DNA of 64,000 bases from Eutreptiella sp. 'Long Island Sound 2002' (GCA_964036045.1 OZ038380.1:126400899-126464898), one strand, 5' to 3'. Counted from the first letter of the stretch, positions 12,067 through 24,470 are shown. A program made the numbers and translations. The notes: generated by a model not told the origin, from the sequence alone.

Positions 12067-13328
12067 TTAGCCCCAGAATAGGCATAGTGGTATAAGTCGT
12101 GCTGGGAGCCGATGTCGATCTGTGCCTCCCAGAATCTGGCTGATACCTCTTCGCACGCCCTGAAGAGAGACTGTTACCAAATTTGCATGTCTAGAACAGG
12201 TTTCAGCACAGGCGGGGGAACACCACGGGAGTGAGAGGCATCAGAAATAACCCACCCCAGTGACAGACACGCCTGTTCTGTCTGCACCATAAAACACCAC
12301 AGCTGGAGTCCCGAATCCTGGCGAAGCCCCTCCCATGGCCATTGCACACCCAGGAGGCACCAATACACACCCTCCCCCCCCAGTCGTCTCCTCATTGCCT
12401 CTCTGACGACAGAATGAAGGTTCCCTTGGCATTCGCTGATCCATACGGAGGGGACTTTCGAGTGCCAGACCGTCATCTTAACTGTCCCCTTGCCACACAC
12501 CAGAACATGCCCTACGTATCCTTTCCCCCTGACAGACGAGAAAAGAACCCAGAGCAGGTTGGAGGGAGTGTGACTGTCCAGATGTGCAGCTGGCGTCTGA
12601 AACCCCAGCAGCACACCTGAGTTCATTCCTGCATTCCACTGGGAATGAAACATAGGGCACTGAAGCCGGACATTATCTGTATCGTACCCACCGTGTACCA
12701 TGGAATACGCGCTCTCTAGGACTTGATAAATAAGGATATGTGGTTGACTGACACCCAATTTGGAGAGAACCAGCGAAATACCCCTAATTGGGCCTAACCC
12801 TAGCCATATGGGCCACACAGGCTTCACTGATTTCGAGGAATCAGATATGGCGGCTCCCTTCGCAGGATGACACCAGACAATGAACGGACCCGGATGTCCC
12901 AAAATGTCAACACCCCCCCATCGAAGAGCGATACGGTTACGGGGAATGCCCGCAGCCCACAGAATTTCGCAGACATGTCCAGACCAAGCAAGAACCCGCA
13001 CTTTAGTAAATACGCATTCGTGGAATCTATGCTGTGTTACCGAGTGGCACCACATGGAGCACAGTGAACATTCCGCTTCTCTGTGCTGCCACTCCCACTC
13101 GTCTGCTGACGCATACACACTCCAAGCCCTTATGCGTCCCCAATGCTCTATTCCTAATGGCTGCAGCTGCACCCAGCACTTGAGCCCTGAGACTGATTCC
13201 GGTAGCACCATGCGCCATGATCTCTCCGGAGGGGCGGGTGAGCAAGAGGAAGCGACGCCGAGGAGAGCATCATCAGTTTGACTAAGCAAATGTCGTTTGA
13301 GGTCGACAATCAATCTGTCACCTTGCAA
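12067..13328 (-). pseudogene. A2 C-terminal CCHC domain
   Basis: Single copy of the domain that is duplicated in A1. It is open for 384 codons from 13,328 to a TAA at 12,174-12,176 (CAA, Gln, in A1); the last 35 or so residues to the ancestral stop follow. The finger is C-x2-C-x9-H-x4-C, with HREAEC before it and FHEC closing it. The rest is Trp-rich and unfamiliar. Upstream it is preceded in frame by the RNase H domain, after a TGA where A1 has TCA. Confidence 0.75.
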
Positions 13329-13367
13329 TGGAAGGATGGAATCTCTGTCCAGCCATACATCAAGAAC

Positions 13368-14720
13368 TCAGACCTCCTGACGCTCACCGCGCGCACCAGC
13401 TTTCGCTTCAGAGTCCATTTCTGAGTTGAACGATGATATCCAGTCATCAAGTTCCGTATCGTGCTGTGCTGGCACCCAACCCATCTGAACCGGAAGATGC
13501 GTCAAGACAAAGTGCGCGACAACCCTGTCCATGATTGGTGCAGTTTTGTCCGCCATGTCTCTGGACTGCAGCGACTGCACAACTGACAAACAGTCAGACC
13601 ACACCCAGATTTCTTTTAAGCACACGCCATGGGAGGAGACAAATTCGGCAATGGCAACTACCGCAGAGACAACAACAGAGGCTTCTACCAATTTGGTGCT
13701 GAGACCAATAGCACAGAGGGATACAGTGTATTCCAGCCACACATGACCCTGACCGTCCACAACTTTTGCCGCCCCCCCCCAGCAATCCTTGAGGCTTGCA
13801 TCACCAAAAACATACAAAACCGTAGGAAAAGCATCCCCCCAAGGCGGTTTCACACACCACTTAGCCCCCTGACCTGACCCGAGTTTGCGAAACTGAATGC
13901 CCAAGCTTTGGAGCCTGGAGTGAATGCGCCGAGAGTCGCCGTCAAAGCGATGTAGGCACGGGTTCGACCAGTGTGGCCACGCAGATTGGGCCAGCAGGGC
14001 GTTGGGCCCATTTAGAGACTTAAACAGTTCATTGATGATTGTGACCCAAAGGACATGATCTGGGGCAGCTTTTCCTAGAATGGAAACTATGCAGGCACGT
14101 GGAGTATTGGGAGCCAACCCAAAGACCAGTCTATACACCCTGCATATGGACCCTGTCACTGAACTGATTTGCACGTCCGTTGGCACATTCACACAGCAGC
14201 GAAACACAAGCCTGTTGACTACAAGTCCTTCTATCACAGTGTGTGCCACACCCACCGACACGGGCCACCCTCGCAGCCTGCTGATGACCGTTCGAGACCA
14301 CCTTGTAATGACTTTTTTGATGGTAGGGAACCCTCCTAAAATATTAGCGTTTCCCCCCAGGAATTTTATGTGTTGGTGTCTACTGGTGGACCACACTGGC
14401 TTGTCGTCCCAGACGACCGATTTGCTGACACTGCAGACTGAGCCTTGTTTGACCTGAAGTACTTGAACGTTCATTTTGGAGCTATTGTTGCGTTGTCCGA
14501 CGCAGTCAATAATAACACGAAGGTGGTCAGCCACTCGCTGTCTGTCGTCTATGCTAGAAAACCCCACTGTGTCGTCTACATAGCCGAGAGAAGCAATCAT
14601 TTCTACCGAGGGAGGAACACATACCGGAACCCCAACCCTTAGTTGAAGCATGGCAAGATGTATCAAATTAACCGCAAGTATGTAAAAAAGTGGATCTAAA
14701 CCCCCCCCCTTGAAGGACAC
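13368..14720 (-). pseudogene. A2 reverse transcriptase palm (YVDD), thumb and RNase H
   Basis: 450 open codons. The start, GGGLDPLFYILAVNLIHLA, is the end of motif B. SLGYVDDTVGF is motif C at roughly residues 50-60. The thumb follows, then RNase H at about residues 310-450: YVFGDAS, LVEASVVVS, VWSDCLSVV, VPAQHDTELDDW and NSEMDSEAKAG, so all four acids and the late basic position are kept. The apparent start is not a true initiation site: the frame is entered by a frameshift at a 9-nt G run. Confidence 0.85.
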
Positions 14721-15400
14721 CCTCCACTTGACAATACGACTCTGATAGGCCCAAGGGCAGAAACTACGTATTGCCTGAAGGACATGTAGTGATGAACCAC
14801 TTCATGCACAACGCCACGTAAAAACAGATACGTATCAGCAGCCCTCAGAATGGCTTGCCTGTTGATTTCATCAAAGGCACCAGAGAAATCCAAAAACATC
14901 GTCGTAACATCACCTCGCACCGCCAGGGACTGGGTGATCACTGTGTGTAGCATGCGGCGCAGGGCATGCGCGGAAGACCCTTTAAACCCTGCATACTGTC
15001 TACAACCAGACTCACTTGGTGCTGTGGCCAGCTGAATCAAAGGGGCATACAGTTTAGCCTGTATGCGAAATAGGGCTGAGAGAAGTTTAATAGGTCTAGT
15101 ATTGACATTGACATTGTCACCCGCAGATTTTTTTAGTGTAAGGTGTAGAGCCGAGAAAACCTCCAAAGGCCACTGATCAAAGGGAAGTCTGAGTATCTGA
15201 GTCACTCGGAAGATGGACGCCAGCCCCATCCATTTCACTAGATTTGGTATAAAACCATCAACCCCTGCCGTCGCACTGGTCAGTTTGTGCCGGATACGCA
15301 ACAGGGACTCTACTGAGACCTGCATCACTTGTGAGAGAATCAGGTACCTGCGGGCCTCGATTGCAACAGGGGTGAGGTGCAACACATACCTGTGGCGCAT
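14696..15400 (-). pseudogene. A2 reverse transcriptase fingers and motif A
   Basis: 234 codons in the same frame as the segment upstream, from which it is separated by one TAG near 15,416. Motifs: TAGVDGFIPNLVKW, NTRPIKLLSALFRIQAK and FLDFSGAFDEINRQAIL with the catalytic Asp. It runs out of frame at a shift near ALGPIR just before motif B. Confidence 0.85.
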
Positions 15401-15415
15401 GACAGACTGAAGCCA

Positions 15416-17797
15416 CTAAGGAGGAACAATAGTGGAACGCACAGGGTATTTCAGGACACACTCCCTGGGCAACACCTGCAGGATGTCCCTACCCGTCACC
15501 AGAGATTGAGAGGATGTGTCCGTTACCTGATGTAACGCAATGAACGGGTTTGCTGCTTGTAACTTCAGCACCTTCATGGTTCGCCCCGTGAGACCTGTTC
15601 CTGACACAGCTTTCCAGTCACTAATCGCCGTAGACCAGTATTTGGAGGACAATCTGAACTCTAGGGAGCGCTGCACTCTCCAGCCCTGGCCGACTGTAAT
15701 GGCCTTGAGAGACGCAACTACTGATTTCAGCTCCGAGTGGACCTCTTCAGATTTAGGACTACTCACCACATGGTTGACGACTGAGATACACTCTCTATAG
15801 GCCTGCAGCCAGCTAGACGCATCACTGATGCCGAGACTCATGGCTTCCATGAGATTGGAAAAAATCACTCTGCTGTCATGGTCCCAATTGCGAGGTTCAA
15901 CTGGGCGCATCAGTGATCCTGTGGCTCCTGCCTTTGCTGTCTGACACCCTTGAATCCAAACAACTGGGTGGTCGCCAACCTCTCTCAGCCACATACCGCA
16001 GGATTGCCCCGAGACTCCTTTTATAATGCAAAAGTCCTTGGGAAGATGAACCCTCCCCTGCATGAACGCAACTCGGGCACCCAGAAACTTAAGAAGGGCA
16101 ACTGACAATTTATGTGTGCGGATGTCCCTATTCCAATCACCCCCCACGATGAGCCACGACACTGGTAGCTGTTGGAGACCGAAAATCAGATGCACCAACT
16201 GTTGATTGTATAACAGTTCGTCAGACCTTTGTGCCATGTGGACGCTACCCAGGAACCCCAAGCCCCAGGCATTGTGGACCACCACAAGAAAAGAGTGGTC
16301 AGTATCCAGAAGAACAGTTTTGAACTGTGCCCAGGATGACAAAACCCAGACTTCTAGGCCTTTACCAACATCACAGTGATCAGAGGAGCGATGCCAAAAG
16401 CCATCAATGTGTCTCCTGTCTAGCTTTTTCACTGAGCCCCAGGTTTCTTGAATGAACAGCACCTTGGCATCTGAGGTGACACACATCTCAACCACTTCAT
16501 CCCACTTGGTCCTGCGTATTTCAACTGACCTATTTAACCCCTGAACATTAGCAGACAGGCAGCCCCACGGCAAGGCAACACGGGTGGCAGACTCATGAAT
16601 AGGAATGGAGCTCCACGCTTGCACTTCATAGTACTGCAACGACCACTGAGGGGGGGTCCAATTGAGCCAGACATGTAACATCAGGACACATTCCTGCGGG
16701 ACGCATCGACACAGAACTTTTTCTGTCCGCCATCCCCGAGACAGAGGATCCCACTCAGTCACTCTGCAGACATTCTGCCACCACCCGGCAGTGTCATCCA
16801 CAATCTCCGTGCGGTGTCTTGCCACTGCCTTTCCTGACTTGACTAGCACTTGGTGCTGTCGTCCCCATTGTAAAGAAATGACCACCACCCAAAGGGGAAG
16901 AACACACTCCGGTTCAACAAAATTCACAGGGACTGGGGCCGCCAACAGGCCCATCCGGCCCAAAACAACTGCATTGGCACACATGTGAAATTTGGTATCG
17001 CCACACGCCATGGTTGCTGACCTTACGAGGGTAGCATCCGCAGGTGATGAGGGAACACCGAGCAAAGCCACGTGTCTGGACCCCACCGTTTCTACCTTCT
17101 TAGTTAAGCCTGTCCATTGAGGACTCATGATGCGGCAAACTGACACTTTTCGATCACCGCGTATCAAAACCCGATAGTGTTCAGCATCACTGCGCTCAAC
17201 AGTAGGAGGGGGAACCCCGTCACTGGCCAACCGACCCCACGATGCGTCAAGGCCTAGGGCAATTGAGGACACTTTAGAGTAGTCCCCCGTTTTTAGCTTC
17301 TTACGCACTTTGTTGACCTTGGTAAGCGTTTTGCGTTTTGAAAACTCCTCAGCCGCCCATTCAGGCACGTCGTAGAACCTATGATCTCTGTGTTTCACTG
17401 CTAGTTCTACACACTCCTTAGCCGAGACCCAGTGTTCCGGTGAGTCGTCATCCTCTCCTATCATGGTGGATTTTACTGCGGCATCGTAAACTTTGGACAC
17501 ACCCCAGATGGCGTGAGCAGACGCAACCTCCCTGAGTTCATCAGGCATTCCAGGCGGGGGAGAATGTAATCTAGTGACCCCCCCTAACTCTCGTTGAAAG
17601 CCCCAACCCCACATTGACATGAAGGCATGAGAGGGGGAGAAGGGCGGAAACAGACACCACACCGGGGATTGCATTTTGGACGGCGAGAGAAACAGACCTG
17701 AAACAGGTGTACTCACTGGAGCCTCGTTGGCAGGCGCAAGCTGAGGAATATGATAGCCAATTTTTCGCAGTCCTTCAACCAGTTGTAATTCCTTCAC
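15416..17797 (-). pseudogene. A2 mid-protein region and AP-type endonuclease
   Basis: 793 codons. The first 400 or so residues are unfamiliar. The endonuclease occupies about residues 410-650, with boxes LSANVQGLN (Asn), VLFIQETWG (Glu), SWLIVGGDWNRD (Asp, Asn) and VGDHPVVWIQG (Asp, His). This domain nicks the target strand so that the 3' OH primes reverse transcription. All catalytic boxes look intact here. The leading stop is TAG at 17,797-17,799, with GAG in A1. Confidence 0.87.
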
Positions 17798-19393
17798 CTA
17801 AATGAGGTCTGAGCGGCCCCATGGGTCCCTGGATGCTCTGATGCGCAAGCTGTCGCGGTACTTACCTCCCAGGATGGGATCTAGTCTGCTGGACGGAACA
17901 AACATGACAACCTCACCAAATTGGGACAGCATGTCCCGATAGACTCTGTAGTCGAGAGACAACTGACCGAAGGCAGCTTCACAACCCAAAAAGGAGTCAA
18001 GGGCATCAGTATGTTCAAACCCAGTGAGCAGAATAGGTTTTAAACGATCCGTGGTGGACTGCGACTTCTCAACAATAACTTTGCCCAGCCCAGACCCAGC
18101 TTGCCATTGTTGTACCGGCGGTGAAACATTATCAGAGATGGAGGCACTAGCCTGTCGTGGCTCAGCGGAGTTACTGCCCTGTGCAGTGGAAGCCGTTTCA
18201 TCCAGCGTTAGTGCCCTGACTACTCCCTCTACCCGCGGTTTCTTGGACTTTTTTGGCTTGGACGGAGAGGGCTTGGACGCATCTGCACCTGAAGAAGGAC
18301 TGGAAATAACGTTGCGTTTTCTATTAGCCTCTGCAGCTAGTTTGGCTTGGAGGCGATGCCCTTCCTCTTCTGCCTGCCTAAGAGGACGCATCCACTTGAG
18401 CAACGCTACCATGACACCCTTCCAGAACCTGCCCTCAACCGGTGTGGCTGACTTCAACCTCAGCAAGATATTACTCCTGATCCCCGAGGCTGCCAACAGC
18501 AAAACTTCAACAGGAACATCCTCACTGTACATCTCAGCAACCAAGGACTGAAGTTTATCTTCCTCATTGATGGAAAGATCATCAACGGTGTTGACCAGGG
18601 AGATAGCACCCAAGACATTAGCGGACTCCGAACCTTGTTCCTGCGGGACTACGTCTGTGGGTTGATCTGGAGCTTCTGAGAGAGCGTCGGATTCACTAAA
18701 AATTTCCTTGTAAAAGGCTGACCAGATAGAGCGAAGTTCGGACTTGGCATTGAGACGTGCAGTGCTCCATTTGGTAAGCATGGGTCTGTCTGAGACTTTT
18801 GCAATGGTGGCCAGCATGGCATCCAAAAGGGAGTATTTTGAGGAGATTTTTGAGAAGCTTTCCGGTACTCTCTTGGATTTGACAACCTGGCGGCAGATGT
18901 CCTTCTCAGCACCATCCGGCAACTTGCTCAGCAAGGAACTCCTGGAATTAGTCTGGATATCGGGACGCAGTTTCAGGACCTCATCCAACACAGTGTTGTC
19001 AATGGACCCGGCCAGAATACACATTGTCATGATCCTGGCCCTGACGCTGTCTGGTTGAACCCACAGGCCCGCCGGTTCTTCTACAGGGTCCCCATGAGTG
19101 GGTAACCATCGCAATTTTGTAGGGGTGCCCCCTTTTTGAATGTGACCAAACTCCAGAGAAATAGTTGTCATGGGGCTGAACATGTGGAGTGGAGAGAAAA
19201 CCAAAAAGATTACCTCTGTGGGACTGGTACAGGCACCGATACTCACTATCTGCATGCCCCTGGGCCTCAGGCAGTTGCGCTCTGTCTGGCATACCCCACA
19301 CTTCCCACAGACGCCGATACTCACTATCTGCGCGTCATAGATGCTGTCATTGTCGCGTGGAATTACCCTGCGAGTGATATCAGCTTTTGTCAT
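17798..19393 (-). pseudogene. A2 N-terminal region of the polyprotein
   Basis: 531 open codons from ATG (MTKADITRRVIPRD), with no frameshift. The start is chosen because it is the first ATG of the frame and A1 shares it. A Cys-rich start holds GVCGKCGVCQ and two QIVSIG motifs. A helical, charged middle follows, then a Pro/Lys cluster SKPKKSKKPR near residues 370-380. No known domain is recognised. In A1 the frame continues into the endonuclease region, so this is a fused N-terminal extension and not a separate ORF1. Confidence 0.7.
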
Positions 19394-21496
19394 TCTGGGA
19401 CGTCGATACTCACTATCTGCACGTCACGACAAATCAGAATTGTAACGGCTTGACTATGATTCAATCACACACGGCACCCACTTCCTAGTTACCTCCTTTC
19501 CTGATTTGTGTCCCATACCTCCATACCTTGCCCTCCCAACAGCCTAACGGCGGACGCACACAACTGACGACCAACAATGAAAATGAGGAAAAACCAAGCG
19601 CTATAGGCCCGTAGGCTCCTGAAGGGTGTGAAGAACCGCATCAGGCAGTCGCGCAAATGAAAAACAAAACACAGTGACAACCCGTGCCCTTGACTGCTGA
19701 CAGACTTTTCTGGCTGACGCTGTCTATGTCATCGCCGCATGAGAAACCAGAAGCAATCTGGAAACTGTTCCCAGTGTCTGTAATAGGTGCAGCAGCTCGC
19801 AGAAAAAATAAATTTTTCCGAGTTGTTATCTACTCCCTGACCTGTCACAGTCAAATGTGTGGAAGCCGAAGCTTGGGGGCAGGCAAGGAGGGGGTTGCCC
19901 TGGCGGGGAGGGCAGAGAGGATCTTACAGCTTTTTATTTTTAGAACCCACGACGCTCTTTCAGACCTCTTGGTTGCCCAGGTGTCCTCTCTTCCCCCCCC
20001 TGTAGGGCTGAAACTGAACCCTGGCTACCCGGGCACCCAGCCTACACGCAGCACACTTTAACTCAGAAATAATGGTCCCAGATGAAAATAAAAACGAAAA
20101 TATTTTGAAAGCGGCGCTGCCTGCGGCCCCCAAAAAATAGATAAATTGTGAGATACTCACTCGGGGAAGAGGTCAAGAGCGTGTGGGGGGTTAAGGGGAC
20201 TTTTCTGCCTACACATGGTCTAAGTCTCCGGGTCCCCCCATGACAGGGGGACCTCTATCGTGATGGAACTATCACTCTGGAGCCCCAGTCCTCTGTGGAT
20301 GCAAAACGAGCAGGAAGGGAGGAGGAGACCCGTGATCCTATGGGTGAGAGGGGAGAAGGGGGTAGCATAACTGAGATTCATCTGCAGAGTCCGACATTGT
20401 GTGGCGGACATGTTGCTACAAAATAAAAACCGACATTGTTGTACCGCTGCTCCCAGGGGGTGAGGCCAGCGGTGCTGTACATCGTCTGCCGGCGGGGCAG
20501 GGGTCACCCCGGTGCCGTCTCCACCTCCAGCGACCCCTGTGATAAATCCGTCCCCAGCCCAGACCCGGACATCTGGGAGGGGAACCCGTCCACCATTTGA
20601 ATCGATGTATGAGTCTGGTTGAGCATCCAGCTCTGCTCCTATTTAGGTTGTGTGATGGCTGTGAGACCTGCTGTCACGGTTGCCCCGCATTGCATCGCAG
20701 GGCAGGACCGGTAGCCCCCCGTGACAGCAGATCCCTGGCCGAAGGCCATGACTTTGCAGTTTTATTTCACTGACTATGATGAAGTGACTGATTCCCGGAC
20801 ACTTCACAGTTCGTACCCCTGATTGAAGCTCCAGAGGAATGTGAACTGAGGTAGTAATCAAGCAAAAGGCAAAGCAACAGAAGCAACCCCCCCCCCCCCC
20901 ACACGACGACCAGGGGACCCGCCACCGTGCACTGCTGACCCGCATCTTCCCGAGACACGGCGCCGCGCTCAATGGCAGAGGCCAGAGGCTGAAGTGGAGG
21001 GAGGGTGTTGTTCTTAGGGTGCTCCAGATGGATCCCAAGTATGAATCCCCGATCGTATCCCAGGTGGAATACCAGTATGATCCCAAGATACCACCCTGAT
21101 TGTACCCCACCTTTTTGATCTTCTGATCCCCATGTACGTACCCCAGTTAGAACCCCAGGTTGAATACCCCATTGACCACCTGATATTCCCATGATGGAAC
21201 CCCAGGGAGATGAACTCCTGCTTGTTGGATTCTCCTCTGAGCCTCCCCAGCAGGGAGGCGTCCGACTGACTCCTAGTCTCGCTCCGACACCGTATTCTGT
21301 CGAAACCTGAAAAGGAGTAGAAACCGTAATGGATGGTATCCTACCTACTTGGAGAGAGGAGCAGGAGCCCCTATTATTGTAACTATACCTGAACCCTTTC
21401 CATGACTACTACTTCTGTCTACCCTGATGTCGTTGATCGTTGAACACTCCTACCTTTACCCTGTGAGGCATCGAAGATGTGAAACAGGTTAAGGAT
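19394..21496 (-). other. A2 5' leader region
   Basis: Counterpart of 9,520-11,616, including the 12-bp inverted repeat and the G-run stretch (about 21,025-21,210). Differences from A1 are mostly single substitutions and a longer C run near 20,888-20,900. No gene is supported; open frames of 60-155 codons here are not domain-bearing. Confidence 0.6.
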
Positions 21497-22197
21497 TACA
21501 TACATACATGCATGCATGCATACATACATACATACATACATACATACATACATACATACATACATACATACATGCATGCATGCATACATACATACATACA
21601 TACATACATACATACATACATACATACATACATACATACATACATACATACATACATACATACATACATACATACATGCATGCATGCATGCATACATACA
21701 TACATACATACATACATACATACATACATACATACATACATACATACATACATACATACATACATACATACATACATACATACATACATACATACATACA
21801 TACATACATACATACATACATACATACATACATACATACATACATACATACATACATACATACATACATACATACATACATACATACATACATACATACA
21901 TACATACATACATACATACATACATACATACATACATGCATGCATGCATGCATGCATACATACATACATACATACATACATACATACATACATACATACA
22001 TACATACATACATACATACATACATACATGCATGCATGCATACATACATACATACATACATACATACATACATACATACATGCATGCATACATACATACA
22101 TACATACATACATACATACATACATACATACATACATACATACATACATACATACATACATACATACATACATACATACATACATACATACATACAT
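21497..22197. repeat. (CATA)n microsatellite tract 3 with CATG islands
   Basis: About 700 bp, the longest tract. It contains islands of (CATG)n at about 21,507-21,519, 21,572-21,584, 21,676-21,692, 21,936-21,956, 22,028-22,040 and 22,079-22,088. It lies between the 5' end of minus-strand A2 and the 5' end of plus-strand B1, so both elements start from it, facing apart. Confidence 0.97.
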
Positions 22198-24252
22198 AGC
22201 GCGGAGTCCCCCCCGGCGAATCCGAGGTTCTTCCTCGAAGGGGCCCACGGGCCCAGGGGACGCCACCGGGTATTTTCGGCCAAGCCGGACGGAGCTCCCA
22301 CCGGCGACCCCCCCCCGCATGGGTGGGTGCACGCGACAGCCGCCACCCCCCCCCCCCCCCTCAGCCCCCCCAAAAAGGGACTCCGGCGCGGAGGGTTGGG
22401 GATATAGTCCCATGCCGCGCGGCCATGAATGGACATGGCCCTACACAGGGCGATACACGCCCGCCCCCCCCCCCCTCGCACAAGAGGGGCCCCCGTCGTC
22501 CCCCGGGCAGGGAGCAACCCCCCCCCCTCCCCAGGGAACGGCCGCCCTCAGGAGCCCTCGCCCAGCCCCCGAGGGCCTCTCGGGGTTCGCCCCCGAGCCA
22601 GCCCGGCCCTCCCACGCCCCCCCCTCACCAGCCGCAGCCCTAGGGCCCGCCCGGTCTCCCCCGCGCCGGCCCGCGATCTCCCGGGACCCGGGCCCCAGAG
22701 CCCCGGTGCCCAGCCCCGCCCGCCCCCCCGGTATCCCTCCGGCGGGGCCCGTCCCGGTCCGGTTCGGCCGCGAGGGGACGGCGAGGCGCTCCCCCCGCCT
22801 CCACCAGGATTCGCCCCCGTGGATGACGCTCGGCGGGATTCGTCCCCGCCGAGCGGGGTGCGGGCCCCATCGCTGACCGTGGCCCCCCATCACCACGAGC
22901 GCCCCAGGCTCCCCGGCCGACTTTGGCCAGCCCCGGCCGCTCCTCCGCCCCGGTCAGCCACACGGTGACGCTCAGCGGCTGAGCTCACCGCACCCCCTCC
23001 CCCGCGCACGCTCGCCAACCCCCACTCACAGCCCCCCTCGCCCCCGCCTTCCCCCCCCCCCCTGCCCCCTCCTCCCTCTCCCCCTGCCCTGTCCCTCCCT
23101 TCGCTCCTCACAGGTAACCCGTGGCATCGGAAGCAGGCCACCGTGGTCGCAGCCAGCATGGCTCCAGATCATCGTCGGGCCCCCCCACTACCGGCAGGGG
23201 TCCCAGGCCTTGCTCCTCCCTCACGCCCCCTGCACCGGCCCAGTGCGGCCTCATATGGCATGAGTCATCCTCCTCCCCTCCGTGCAACGCCTCCCCCCCT
23301 GCCCCCACCCCAGCCCCTGCCTCGTTCACAGGAGACGTTCAGGGGGGACCACAGGTCCCTGGGAGGGGAACTCAGTACCATGGGCGGGGACCCACGCCTC
23401 TCACTTCCTGCCCCCGCGCGCCGGGGCCGCACCAGCTGTGCTGTGCCGGCCCCACGGGAAGCGAACAGCACGCCAGGGCCGCACCAGCTGTGCTGTGCAG
23501 GCCCCACAGGAACCCCCGCACGCCAGGGCCGCACCAGCTGTGCTGTGCAGGCCCCACAGGAACCCCCGCACGCCAGGGCCGCACCAGCTGTGCTGTGCAG
23601 GCCCCACAGGAACCCCCGCACGCCAGGGCCGCACCAGCTGTGCTGTGCAGGCCCCACAGGAACCCCCGCACGCCAGGGCCGCACCAGCTGTGCTGTGCAG
23701 GCCCCACAGGAACCCCCGCACGCCAGGGCCGCACCAGCTGTGCTGTGCAGGCCCCACAGGAAACCCCGCACGCCAGGGCCGCACCAGCTGTGCTGTGCAG
23801 GCCCCACAGGAAACGGGCAGCGCCCCTCCACGCCCGCGCTCGTGCGGTTCAGGGGCACGCAGGCAGATTGCCCCCTCCCCTGTCGTGGGGGAGCGGCGGC
23901 CGGAAGCAAGGGGAATCGGGGCCCCGCAGGTCCCCGAACAGGTGGTCCCTCCAGCCAGCCCCCCCACCCCGCCTCCGTCTCGCACAGGTCGGGTCACCCT
24001 CCCCCTCGCAGCGGGGGAGGGCTCCAGGGTAACACACACAGGTGGCTCCTCCCTCCTCCTTGCGCGCGCACCCCCCCCCCCCCCGACATGGCGGCCCCCA
24101 CCCCCCCCCCCCCCCCCTCGGTCGTCGTCGGCACACGCCCGGCCAGCGTGACGCCGGCCGACTGCTCCCTTGCGCCCTGCCCAGGGAGAGCGTGTCTGGC
24201 AATTTCTCCCGCCGGCACGTGCTGGGTGCCCTCACAACAACAACAACAACAA
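22198..24252 (+). mobile_element. LINE family B, short non-autonomous copy (B1)
   Basis: A 2.05-kb element. It shares its 5' end with B2 (first about 900 bp, with GGAGTCCCC near the start) and its 3' end with B0 and B2, but has no protein domain. The middle holds an eight-copy 50-bp minisatellite. It is probably an internally deleted derivative moved by proteins of full B elements. The sense strand is very C-rich. Proline-rich open frames in all phases follow from composition and are not called. Confidence 0.78.
23421..23820 (+). repeat. 50-bp minisatellite, 8 copies, in B1
   Basis: Eight head-to-tail units of exactly 50 bp starting at 23,421, 23,471, 23,521 and so on, six of them almost identical. 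Each holds GCACCAGCTGTGCTGTGCAG. Because 50 is not a multiple of 3, successive units are read in rotating frames, which argues against a coding role. Confidence 0.95.
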
Positions 24253-24470
24253 CATACATACATACATACATACATACATACATACATACATACATACATA
24301 CATACATACATACATACATACATACATACATACAAACATACATACATACATACATACATACATACATACATACATACATACATACATACATACATACATA
24401 CATGCATGCATACATACATACATACATACATACATACATACATACATACATACATACATACATACATACA

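Larger units (their letters stand above)
11808..21496 (-). mobile_element. LINE family A, copy 2 (A2), full-length but inactive
   Basis: A 9.69-kb minus-strand copy with the same ends as A1 and a single C-terminal domain. It is the better-preserved copy. The polyprotein frame runs from the ATG at 19,393 to motif A without indels, broken only by in-frame stops near 17,797 and 15,416, both TAG where A1 has GAG. Frameshifts around motif B and stops near 13,368 and 12,174 follow. Comparing the two copies implies one ancestral ORF of about 2,440 codons. Confidence 0.92.

Noticed and set aside
651-21496. A1 and A2 as LTR retrotransposons
   Set aside because: No long terminal repeats, no integrase or protease; AP endonuclease and a 3' repeat tail are LINE features.
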